A stretch of 64,000 nucleotides of DNA from Cocos nucifera (taxonomy: Eukaryota > Streptophyta > Magnoliopsida > Arecales > Arecaceae), in the NCBI GenBank assembly GCA_006176705.1, contig QRFJ01003060.1, forward strand, positions 62,001 through 126,000. The letters run 5' to 3'. Below the pieces are notes generated by a model. That model ran no database searches. It was given only the letters and a program-made list of their open reading frames with translations, and was not told the DNA's origin. Both the position numbers and the translations under genes were made by a program. Every line of letters begins with the position of its first letter. The stretch's first letter is position 1. Shown one piece after another: positions 47,092 to 58,388 of the stretch.

Positions 47092-49450
47092 TGTTGAAAC
47101 TAGATTTAGAATTTCAGGACTAGATCTTGAAATTTTTTCAAGATTAGGCAGCGAAAAATAAAAATTAATCAAAATTAATTTAAAATATTAGAAAAATATC
47201 CTAAATCTAAAATCTATTACATGATCATGGCATGTTATTAAATCAAAAATTAAAATCTAAAGAAGAAACTAAAATATGTTGATCACATCAACATGTATAT
47301 ACACTACATCTAATGCAGGTATGAAAATAATAGATCAGATCTATTATCTGTGCAAGTTAGATATTCTAACTTGCTGATCTGGGCTTGAGGATAAAGTTGT
47401 GAGCCGTACATGCATGCGACCTCTAGGAGTCGTCCATACGAGCCCACGATCACGATCAGAAGTCCTGATATAGGAAATCAATACAATATGCTAGTACTGT
47501 GCTGATCCTTCTTTAATGGTCGATCAGATGCCTCCTTCTAAATTTGGACTCTTCCAAAGAGGAGAAGGAGGAGAGGAGGTTTCAAATTGAGACACTCTCA
47601 GAAAACTCAAAGAAAGAGGAAGGAAAGAGGTGAACATAGCAATCCTAGAAGAAGACCCTCTTCTTCTTCTATTTACTCTCACCTAGACACCTAGTTTGGT
47701 GTCTATGGAACCCCAATGCCCAAGGACTCTCTCTTCCTGATTTTCACACACCCCAAAGCACTCTTAATGGTCTACTTTTCACAAAAATTATATACCAAAA
47801 TTTATCCTAAATATATAGAAAAAGAGGAGTCCTTGTCTAGGTCAAAAACTAGATAAGGAAAGATCAAAAAGAACAAGTCAAGGGGCACCCAACTCTTGGG
47901 CGCCCTCTTCAGAATTTTTGGCATGGGACCAAAAGGAAATGTGGCCCAAAACCTTCTCTTTTTTGCTGAGAATATTAGAGAAAAAATAGGAAGGAGGGCG
48001 ACACAAAAGGGAGAAAGAGTTTTGATTTTTCAAAACACTATCTTATAGAATTTGAAACCAAAATAGGGCGTGCGTGAGAAGGCTGGGAGAAAGGTATTTG
48101 TCGCACAAAATAAGAGAGAAAGAAGGACGTGGGGTGTGAGGGGCTAAGATGGTGCAAGGTGAAATCCTAGTCTCAAAATCAAGTCAACCAAATTAAATTA
48201 GGCCCTAATCCAATTAAAGATCAAATTAAATTAGATTTAATTCTGATTTAATTTTCTAATCAAATCAGAAAATTGAGTTGATCCAAGTCCTAGTTGAACT
48301 AGGAATAGTTTTTTCTTACACTTGGCTTATCCAATAAGTCAATGGGACTTGATTCAATCAAGTCCAAACTAAATCTAATTAAATTATATTTATTATACTT
48401 AATCTCAGTCTTCTAGCTTAATCAAATTAAGTTAATTAGCAATCTAATTGCTAATCGATCCTCCTGCAATACTTGCACTAGGTTAAACATCAATCGTATT
48501 GATCGTTTAATCTTAGAACGATTCTTAATCATTGATCAACCATCCGATCAAATCATGAGTTCTAATATGTGTGACCTTATAGGTCTGAACATAAGCTGGT
48601 AGTATAGAAATAGAATCCTATACCAATCGAAGTAATCATCTAATAATGGTACCCGATGGTCGGATAGGTCGAAGGTGTAGAACAACATCCTTAGAATCCA
48701 TACAAATATAGTTTCTATATAATTCATTCTCTTGACCAAAATGCTCATAGGACATCTTAGAGTTCAACTATCAACTCTAATCAGGCTATCCACAATATAT
48801 TTCAAAATATCAAATTCATCTAATAAATTATCCTGACCAAGGTTTGCTATATTGAAATACAGTGATACATTCTTCTCCAACTTTTAAAGTGGTCAATTCC
48901 ATCTTGATCATACTCCAACTTCACAAGTACTTGACTCTGTCCAGAAGCCTTTCATTACCAGTTAGTCCGGTACCAAAGCACAGTGAGTTGCTTGCAAGTC
49001 ATTGAGGTGATCTCAGGTCTAAGAGATGCTTATACCTATATCCCATTAGAGACATTCTCGATAGTAGAATGCTCTAGAGTTGGTCACATTCAAGGACGAT
49101 GTACTCATACATCTCACCTATATGTCATACCAGTGTCTTCATACTCCTTTATTAAGAGGACAACCAACCATATGGCATATAGTGATCTATTCTCGATAGA
49201 TGCTGTCGTCCTAATTAACAGCCTATCATTTGGTCGTGAATAGATTTAAAAACTAATCAATAAATCCTCTCTTTATCAAAGCTAAATAGTCTTAAGGACT
49301 TCATCATAATAATGAAGTTCGTTAGAAGATGAATACTTTACAATGAAAAATATCAAAAATATATTTTATTTATTAATAAATTAATTATAGATATAATGTA
49401 GCATAACCGTCAGCAGACTGATGATTGACTTTGGAATATATTTTTCAACA
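47092..49450 (-). repeat. TE-G 3' LTR
   Basis: About 2.36 kb, ending (on +) CATATTTTTCAACA-like text beside the polypurine tract. The other edge, TGTTGAAACTAG, is less certain, because the 5' LTR is outside the window. It contains the hairpin at 47883-47905. No coding potential. Confidence 0.75.
47883..47905 (-). other. LTR hairpin, covarying with that of TE-E
   Basis: On the element's sense strand: GGGCGCCCAA, loop GAG, TTGGGTGCCC, a 10-base stem with one G-T pair and the same loop as in TE-E. Confidence 0.8.
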
Positions 49451-50886
49451 ACTCCCACTTGTCCTAAAGCCACTCGGCATAATATCTAATATCCATCTTC
49501 GACTTGTGGTTGTTGAACTTCTTTATCGCTAGGACTTTAGTGAAGGGGTCAGCTAGGTTTTTTTTTCATCGATCTTTTGAAGATCGACGTCATCTTGATC
49601 TATGATCTTTCGAATCAGGTGGAAGCAGTGCAGGATGTGCTTCGTCCGCTGGTTTGTCTTTGATTCCTTCGCCTAAGCTATGGCACTAGTATTGTCGTAG
49701 TAGAGCAGGACCAAACCATCTTGAGAGGGTGCTACTTCAAACTCGGTGGTAAACTTCCTCAGCCACACAGCTTTCTTCATGGCATTTGATGCTGCGATGT
49801 ACTCTACTTTATAAATAGAGTCTGCTATAGTATACTGCTTAGAACTCTTCTAGCAGATAGCTCTACTATTTAGAGTAAAGATATATCCCGACACGCTTTT
49901 GCTGTCATCATAGTCATATTGAAAGCTGGAGTCTATAAATCTCATAAGTTTCAGATCTGACTCACCATAAACCAACCATTGGTCCTTAGTATTTCTTAAA
50001 TATTTAAGAATGGTTTTAACCACTTTTCAGTAGTTTTCTCCAGGATCAGAATGGTATCTACTCACTACTCCTAGTGTATATACCACGTCTGGTCTCGTAC
50101 ATATCATGGCATACATGATAGATCCCACTGTTGAAGCATATAGGACTCTACTCACATATTCTCTCTCTTCAGGAGTTGTCGAATAATTCTTCTTAAAGAA
50201 AGAAATTTCATGATCTATCGAAAGATAGCTCTTTTTGGAATTTTTCATGCTGGACCTCTTCAGCACAGTATCTATGTATGTGGATTGGGATAACCCAAGC
50301 ATCCCTTTAGATCTATCGCTATAGATCTTCATCCTTAGGATATAGGATGCTTCATCCAAATCCTTCATGGAGAATTATGATGACAATCAAACTTTTATTT
50401 TTTATAGTGCGGGGATATTATTCTCGATTAAGAGAATATCATCCATGTACAAGACAAGGAATACTACCGCTTGATCATTTGCCCATTTGTAAATGTAGGA
50501 CTCTTTTTCATTCTTAACAAAACTATACGTTTTGATCATCTTATCAAAATGCATGTTCCAACTCCGAGATGCCTAGTTCAATCCATAAATGGATCTCTGA
50601 AGCTTACAACCTTGAACTCATCTATGGATGTGAATCTTTCAAGTTGTATCATATACACTTCTTCAATCAGCTCTCCATTTAGGAAAGTTGTCTTCACATC
50701 CATCTACCAGATCTCATAGTCTAGATGGATAGCTATCGCAAATATTATCCGAATGGATTTGAGTATTGCCACAGGAAAGAACATCTCGTCATAGTCAATA
50801 CCATAATGTTGACGATATCCCTTAGCAACCAGATGGACTTTATAGGTCTTCTCCTTTTTGTCTGCATTTGTTTTTCTTCTGAAGAC
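49451..50886 (-). pseudogene. TE-G RNase H and reverse transcriptase, 3' part
   Basis: On - from 50886: RRKTNADKKEKTYKVHLVAK, FLNGELIEEVYMIQ, then 50368-50027 MKDLDEASYILRMKIYSDRS, GLSQSTYIDTVLKR, ASTVGSIMYAMICTRPDVVY, and RNase H to about 49500 (ADPFTKVLAIKKFNNHKS). All blocks fit Copia RVT_2 and RNase H. The YVDD region near 50440 is out of frame. The reading is cut at 50887-50891 by TE-H exactly where the start of the domain resumes at 60887. Confidence 0.85.
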
Positions 50887-50891
50887 CCATT

Positions 50892-53362
50892 TGAAAGAAA
50901 TATGTCCTCAAGCCAATTAATTTTTGGAATGTTTTTTATTTTCTAGACTCATGTAATGACATTTTTAATAAAAAGGGCATTTATTTCATCATATGTAGTG
51001 ACTTATTATTTATTTAAGATTATGATGAACCCTATAAATTAGGACTATGGTTTTAGGATTATAATGAGATCATACCAGTGAGACCTAAAATTTTAAAATC
51101 CTAATTTAAATATTTCTAGTCGATGGGACATTGAGTTAGGGATCAATATTTTTCGGTAAGACTAGCACATTCTTTGTATGCTCGATTGAGAGGATGATTG
51201 ATCTCATAATAACTTATGTATGATACTAATACAAGAATGAGAGAATGAGTTCATTGAATTGATCCAAATCGAAAATATCTAATGGAGTCTTATCTACATG
51301 TTAATAGATGGTTCTCATAGTGGAATTTGTGCATATAATCCTTTGACCTGAAACTACCATAGAATCTTATATATATAAATCCATTTTTGGTTCATACTCA
51401 TTCATGACTCTGTTATGTATGGGATGATCTAGATATGGTAGATTATATATATGAAGGTTGTGAGTAGGTTAACATGAAATCGATCTCTCCTGGTAAGAGG
51501 AAATAGCATCCTACCTGCTTCAAACAAATGATGATTTAGGAAGACTTTGATCAAAGCATGATGAAAAATTAGAAATGGTTTCCAATAAATGAATCATCAT
51601 CATAAGATTGAAAGAGAAATGAATATGATATTGGGGTTGATATATTTTCATACCCAGAGTCATATTCAGGATGTAGGGAGATCGAAGGATCTAGTTGCAT
51701 GATAATTTTTACTGAAGGATAATTTTGATATTTTCATCAAAATTTTATATATTTTGGATGGTCATGATACGTTGCTAGACATCAATCATGTCTTGTAGGT
51801 TCGATCAAATTAAAATTTTAATTTAATTATTAAATTAGAAAGTATTCTAAATTAAATCAAATTGGGTTGGCTAGTTTTGACCTAAATCGGTTTGGTTGAG
51901 TTCTAACCAGATTAGGTCAAATCACACCCAGACTCACTACTAGTTAGATATGAAATCCAATGGATCACACACAAAGAGAATTGATTAAAGGTCTAATTGG
52001 ATTAGACCATATTTGCAAGATGAACATGCTAGCACATGTAGCAAACCCTAGCACCTGGTTTTGAGTTGGATTCGAATCGGCTTCCGATTTGGGCTAATTT
52101 AGATCCGATTTGAGCCAAATAGGATTTGGTCTTGAATTGAACTAACCTAGATTGATTGAGCTTTAGATTGGATGCCACATACCTACATCCCACGTGCCAG
52201 AGAGTCTCTCTCTTGCATGTGGGAAGTCTTTCATGCGCAAAGAACTCTTTGGTGCATGGAATTAGTTGGCGCCTACCTTCTTTGACTTTTCCCATTTGTT
52301 ATGTCACATAAATATTTTTTAAAAATTTGCATGGATATTAGATATGGGGTGCAGAAGAGTCCTTCTACAGATGAAATACTTCTTTTTCTTTTTAATTTTT
52401 TCGCCCAGGATGTTTTGTCGCCCAAGACCCCTTACCGTCGAAGACTCCATGCCGCCTACTCCTCCTTGACATCTCTTGGACCAAGTCAAAGTCTCTTGGG
52501 ATTTTGACTATTCAAAGATTATCTCCACACCTTCTTGTTGAATGGGCGTCCCTTTTTAGAGCCATTGGATGGTCTTTTTTCATGATCTAATGGATGAAAA
52601 TGGTGGCACCAAAGATGAAATATTGCGACTCTTCATAAAAAACTTACGTAGAATTAGTCCAAGAGTCCTTCTGCTTTAAGGCACCTCTTGGACTAAGTCT
52701 ACATCTCATTATTTACTGATGAGGCATGAGAATGGCTGATGGGGCATGAGATATTGATGAGAAAAGGGCATGAGAATTTTAGTTGGCACCCCTACGTACA
52801 TTACAAATAGGGATGCGCACCATGAGTTTGGGAGTGTGTAGATTATCTTTCTTTCTTACAATAGTTTCTTTTTGTCCAATTTTCTTTCTTTTTTTTTCTT
52901 ATCTAGACCTTATCCTTATAAGAACAAGAAGTCATCTTAAGAATAAGAGATTAGCAAGAAAAATTAAGAAGATAAAAAAAAAAGAAAGAGAGATAAGGAG
53001 AGGCAAGGAAGGTAACATAAAGGTTAAAAAAGGTCTTGCCCTTTTTAATTAAAGTTCTTATTATTTGAACTCTAATTATATAAATCAGAGGTGCTGGTGT
53101 CTTGATCAAGTCTCTGTGTGGATTAATGTTGGAGGGTGAACACATGGGCACCTGGTGGAAATCCTGATGGACTGCTACCGGCGATCATGGTCAATTTAGG
53201 GTTTAGCAATAAGAGGTATGTTCTAATACTTTCTTTTATATTACAAATGTATGTTATATAATTTAATTGCTAATGAGGTGTTCCTAGGGTTCGAGTTTGG
53301 TTTATATGATTTCATATTTTATTTTGAAATCCATGTTTCCGTCCTGTACACCAAACCCATCA
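50892..53362 (+). repeat. TE-H 5' LTR
   Basis: 2,471 bases, TGAAAGAAATATG to AAACCCATCA. TATA-like TACAAATA at 52802-52809, where the other LTR has TATAAATA. Hairpin at 52232-52258. Confidence 0.93.
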
Positions 53363-53363
53363 G

Positions 53364-53375
53364 TGGTATCAGAGC
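53364..53375 (+). other. TE-H primer-binding site
   Basis: TGGTATCAGAGC, one base after the LTR end. Perfect match to the usual initiator tRNA-Met complement. Confidence 0.95.
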
Positions 53376-54466
53376 AAGCATTATTAGGTTAAATCATATA
53401 ATGCTTTGCTTATAGTATAATGACATAAATGAAAAATATGATATAATATTTTTAGCATGTTTTAATTTATATGATGAGATCATATTCTTTTTCTTATCAT
53501 AATGAGATTATGTTGTACATATTATTTTGTAAAGGTTGCCCTGATATAGTGGAAAGTATTCACTATATAATGATGGATGTCCTAAAATAATTATACATGT
53601 TAATTGACATATATAAATTTTATTATAATTAATGCTATTATGCATTTAGTTTGTTTTAAATCAATATGTGCATTGAGACCATTTAAATCCCTCTATAAAA
53701 AATTATATTAAGTTGTAGTGTAATTAATCTATAGTTGAATCAGTCAGGATGTCTAATTGATCAATCAGTGTCTAGAAAAAATGGTTCTTGATTGGTAAAG
53801 AGAACATGATTTTTTAATTAATTTCATTGTCTGACCTAGCCAATTTATTGGTGTCTAAGAAAAGCAACGGGGGGACTCTCATTTCTCTTCCATTTACCTT
53901 TGGCCGATTCGATTAATTTAATTCCAGAATTGAAATGCTTAATATTATATTCACTACATTAAGGCCTTCCTTCATACTAGTTTCTTATTATGTCCAGAAC
54001 CATATTAGTTCTATTGTGTAATCACAAGATCTATCATGGGGAAAAGATGTAATATTAATCTAGTGCATTGAGATGCTTACAGCATTTTGAATATACTACT
54101 TTATTGTGTAACCACAAAAGTAGTTATATTTCAATTTTTGACTTATATAGAAATGAAGGATTCTACTTAAACTAAAATATTAAAGTTTGTTGTGCTAAGA
54201 CAAGGCTATTAATATTTTAGAGACAAAAGTTTTTGAGAGTTGCATAAAATATAATTGGAAAGAGTTTCCTACCTTTGAACTTATAACAGGTTTATTGTGC
54301 AACCACAAGATTTTTTATAAGAAATTAGGATCTTATTCTCACTAAGAAAATCAATAAGAGGGTTATGATTTTTAGTGGAAGACATAATTAAATTAAAGTC
54401 CTAATTTAATTATGTTTGTCATCATGAATTGTTTGCTTATATATTGTTCTTTATTATGTAGATTAA
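53376..54466 (+). other. TE-H leader
   Basis: AT-rich, non-coding, 1.1 kb. It has the text GGTGTCTAAGAAAAGCAACG, a version of the GGTGTCTAAGG.AAG segment in the leaders of TE-E and TE-F. No gene seen. Confidence 0.75.
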
Positions 54467-55390
54467 ATGGCTTCTTCACTTTCATTACGTTCAATTTTGG
54501 ATTCAAATAAATTGACTGATCAAAATTATGTTGACTGGTTGAGAAATCTAAAAATAGTACTCAGTCAAGAAAAACTCTCCTATATTCTTGATGCCCCTGA
54601 TCCTAAGCCATTAGAAAATGATGCCACTAGATGAAGATAAGTCCACATACAAGATGTGGTAAAATGATTTTCTTACTGTCAAATGCATCATACTTGCCTC
54701 TATGAATAATGAATTACAGAGGCAGCATGATAGCATGGACACTCAGTCCATATTGCTCAATCTAAAAGAGCTTTATGAAGAGCATAGTAGGACTGCTACA
54801 TATGAGATATCTAAGTAATTATTTCATGCAAGAATGACAGAAGGAACATCCATACAAAATCGTATTTTGATGGTAATTGACCTAATCACTTGATTAAGTC
54901 AATTAGGTTTTGTAATGGATTGGAGAGTTAAGTCAGAATTTGATCCTGCAATCACTCCTAGAATCATTTTCTTAGTTTGTCGTGAACTATCACATGAACA
55001 AACTAAATTCTTTATTGCCTGAGCTGTTAAATATGCTCAAGACAGTAGAAAGCCATATCAAAAAAGATAAGGCTCCTCTTCTTCTTGTGGAAGGGATCTC
55101 CAAGAAGAAGGCAGGCAAAAAGGGTTCAAATAGAAGGTTGAATTCTAAAGGTGGTATTAATAAGAAGAAAAAAGGGAAGAAGATCTCCGAACAGACGATC
55201 TATTTTCACTGCGGTAAAGTAGGCCGTTGGAAGAGGAATTGCAAGGCTTATCTTGCAACCATGAAATCTGGTGCAAATAATACACCAAAAGGTATGTATG
55301 AGATACATACTATATTATTATTAAATTCTTCCATTTCAAATTTTTGGGTATTAGATACCAACTATGGTTTTCATATCTGCAAATCTTTGT
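54467..55390 (+). pseudogene. TE-H gag and protease active-site remnant
   Basis: ATG at 54467 reads MASSLSLRSILDSNKLTDQN, then YVDWLRNLKIVLSQEKL. A shift near 54635 leads to a second frame (MNNELQRQHDSMDTQSILLN). From 54982 a clean stretch reads MNYHMNKLNSLLPELLNMLK and ends with a zinc knuckle YFHCGKVGRWKRNC, in which the first Cys is Tyr and the His is Arg. The protease site reads FWVLDTNYGFHIC where the family has LDTG, so Gly is Asn. Both changes should abolish function. Confidence 0.85.
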
Positions 55391-56560
55391 AGGGACTGCA
55401 GAAAATTAAGAGTTTAAATAAAGATAATTTCAAGCTTTATGGCACTGGAGGAGAGTCTATCCAAGCAGAAGCTGTAGGGACAAATATATTGAAGTTACCT
55501 TATGAGAAGATCTTAGAGCTTATAAATTGTTATTATATGCCTAAGATCATTAGAAATATTATATCTATACCCTTGTTATTAAAATAAGGTTATAGTCTTA
55601 ATGTAATGAGCGAAGGTTGCTCGATCAAATATTCTAATGAAAATATTTGTTTTGGCATATTTAGCAATGGTTTGTTGACTCTATGTTTAGATGATAATAT
55701 ATTTCATATTGATGAAAATGAAAAATGAAAGAGAGATGATATAAATAATACTTTACTTTGGCATTGTCGATTAGGTCATATTAGTGAGGCTAGGATTAAC
55801 AAGTTATACAAAGAAAAGTTCTTTGATCCTTTTGATTATGAATCATTGGGAACTTGTGAATCATGCCTCATGGATAAAATGACCAAGATTCCATTTAGTG
55901 GACATAGAGAAAGGACAAATGAGTTATTAGGACTTATACATGTGGATGTATGTGATCCTATGACAACTCAAGCCAGAGGAGGATACTCTTATTTTATTAC
56001 ATTCACTGATGATTTATCTAGGTTTGGATATGTGTATCTTATGAAACACAAATCAAAAGCCTTTGATAAATTCAAAGAGTATCAAAGTATGGTCAAAAAA
56101 CAAACTGGATAATGTATAAAAATCCTTTGATCTGATCAGGGAGGAGAATACTTATCTAGTGAGTTTCTTGACTATCTTAAAGTTAAAGGGATTCTCTCTG
56201 AATGGATATCTCCTTATACACCATAATTAAATGGTGTAGCCAAAAGAAAAAATCGTACCTTATTAGATATGGTACGGTCCATGATGTGCTTCATTGAATT
56301 ATCTATTTTCTTCTGGGGTCATGCTTTGGAGACTACAATTTACATCTTGAATAGAGTTCCTTCTAAATCTGTATTTAGTACTCTATATGATATATGGAGA
56401 AGTAAGAAATCTAATCTTAAGTATCTTAAGATATGGGATTGTAAGCTTATGTCAAAAGAAATTTTGGACATAAACTTGATGCTAGATCAAACAGAAGTCT
56501 ATTCATAGGATATCCTAGAAATAGTATAGGATATTTATTCTACCATCCTACTGAATAAAA
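55391..56560 (+). pseudogene. TE-H integrase
   Basis: Pre-integrase LLWHCRLGHISEARINKLY near 55755, CESCLMDKMTKIPF, then the rve core LIHVDVCDPMTTQARGGYSY and FTDDLSRFGYVYLMKHKS. Both first catalytic Asp positions are present. SDQGGEYLSSEFLDYL follows a stop (CTTTGATCTG), and TPQ.NGVA is stopped at Q. NRVPSKSVFSTLYDIW and the C-terminal block follow to about 56560. Two of the stops fit C-to-T change of CGA and CAA. Confidence 0.88.
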
Positions 56561-58374
56561 GGTATTTGTAAGTAGACATGCCATTTTCATGGAAAAAGAA
56601 TTTATCCTAGAAAAGGATAGTGGTAGAAATATTGAACTTAGTGAAGTTCAAAAAAAATAAATAGAAATTTCTCAACCATATAATCATATAAAAGAACCAG
56701 AATACATAACTCCTATCCATAGGTCTAAAAGAGTATGAAATACATCTATGAGGTATGGTTTCATTATTGAGAACAATAAAGCCCAAGTCATTAAAAATGA
56801 CGAACCTCTAACCTATGCGGAAGCAGTCAAAAGTAAGAACTCTTACAAATGGGTGGCTGCCATGCAATTCGAAATGGAATCCATGCGCACCAATAAAGTA
56901 TGGACTTTGGTGGATGCACCAGAGGATATAAATCCTATTGGATGCAAATGGATTTTTAAGAAAAAGATTGGAGTTGATGGTCAAATTGAAACCTATAAGG
57001 TCAGATTGGTGGCTAAGGGTTTTAGGCAAAAATAAGGGATTGATTATGATGAAACATTTTCACCTGTTGCCATGCTCAAATCTATTTGGATTATGCTTGC
57101 TATAGCAGCATACCACGACTATAAAATATAGCAAATGAATGTAAAGATTGCCTTCCTTAATGGTTTCCTTGAGGAGGAGGTCTATATGTCACAGCCAGAG
57201 AGGATTTGAGTCAAATGAGAGACCAAATCAGGTATGCAAGCTTAAGAGATCCATTTATGGATTAAAGCAAGCATCAAGGAGTTGGAACATCCATTTTGAT
57301 GAAACAGTAAAAGAGTTTGGTTTTATCAAGAATGTTGATGAACCATGTGTGTACAAGAAAACTAGTGGGAGAACCATAGTCTTCTTGGTTCTGTATGTAG
57401 ATGACATACTCCTCATTGGGAATGATATCCCAATGTTACAATCAGTCAAATTATGGCTATCAAATAAGTTTTTCATGAAAGATTTGGGAGAAGCATCCTA
57501 TATACTAGGAATAAAGATCTATAGAGATAGATCTAAGAGGATGCTAGGCTTGTCCCAATCAAGGTACATTGACTTAATACTGAAAAGATTCAGTATGGAT
57601 GGGAGTAAAAGAGGTTATTTACCCATGAGTCAAGGCATACATCTCTCTAAAAAGATGTCTCCAAAGACACCTAAAGAGAGAAATAGAATGAGTTCTATTC
57701 CTTATGCTTCGGCTGTTGGATCAATAATGTATGCCATGTTATGTACAAGGCCTGATGTTGCTTATGCTTTAGGCATCACAAGTAGATTTCAAGCTGATCC
57801 AAGAGAGGATCATTGGAAAGCTGTGAAAAATATTCTTAAGTACTTGAGAAGAACTAAAGATATTTTTCTAGTATATGGTGGTTCTGATCTTAAATTAGAA
57901 GTATATTCTGATTCAAATTTTCAATCAAACTCAGATGATAGCAAATCCATTTCAGGGTATGTCTTTACTCTGAATAGTGTAGTAAGTTGAAAAAGTACTA
58001 AGCAGCCAATTGTAGCTGACTCAACCACCGAAGCAGAATACATAGCTGTAAGTGAAGCCACCAAGAAAGCTGTCTAGATGAAGTTTATCACTGAATTGGA
58101 AGTTATTCCTGAAATTGAGAGTCCAATACCACTTTACTATGATAATACTAGAGCTGTAGCTCAAGCAAAGGAACCAAGATCTCATCATAAATCCAAACAC
58201 ATTCTGAGACGCTTCCATCTTGTTCGAAAAATTATTGAAAGATAAGATATAGTCATAGAATGAGTGGACACAAAGAACAACATAGCAGATCCATTCACTA
58301 AGGCTTTACCACTGCAACTGTTTGATCACCACCTTGATTGTATGGGATTAAAATATAAGAACGATTGGCTTTAG
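56561..58374 (+). pseudogene. TE-H reverse transcriptase and RNase H
   Basis: RVT_2 begins NSYKWVAAMQFEMESMRTNK (near 56840), then NPIGCKWIFKKKIGVDGQ and FRQK followed by a stop. 57148-57990 is open for 280 codons with SIYGLKQASRSWNIHFDE, the polymerase box LVLYVDDILLIGND, MKDLGEASYILGIKIYRD, YASAVGSIMYAMLCTRPD and NILKYLRRTKDIFL. RNase H continues DSTTEAEYIAVSEATKKA and NNIADPFTKALPLQLFDHHL to TAG at 58372-58374. Trp codons of SW.ST and IWQM are now stops. Catalytic YVDD is intact. Confidence 0.92.
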
Positions 58375-58375
58375 T

Positions 58376-58388
58376 GCAAGTGGGAGAT
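58376..58388 (+). other. TE-H polypurine tract
   Basis: GCAAGTGGGAGAT immediately before the 3' LTR. It primes plus-strand DNA in Copia elements. Confidence 0.88.

Noticed and set aside
52029..52295. 88-codon open frame on - in the TE-H 5' LTR, also present at 59548-59814
   Set aside because: Open in both LTRs because they were identical at insertion. Several amino-acid-changing differences between the copies and no recognisable domain; no sign of selection.
52783..53052. Lysine-rich open frame on + in both TE-H LTRs (also 60332-60571)
   Set aside because: Low-complexity AAG/GAA-rich sequence around the presumed start of transcription; no domain.
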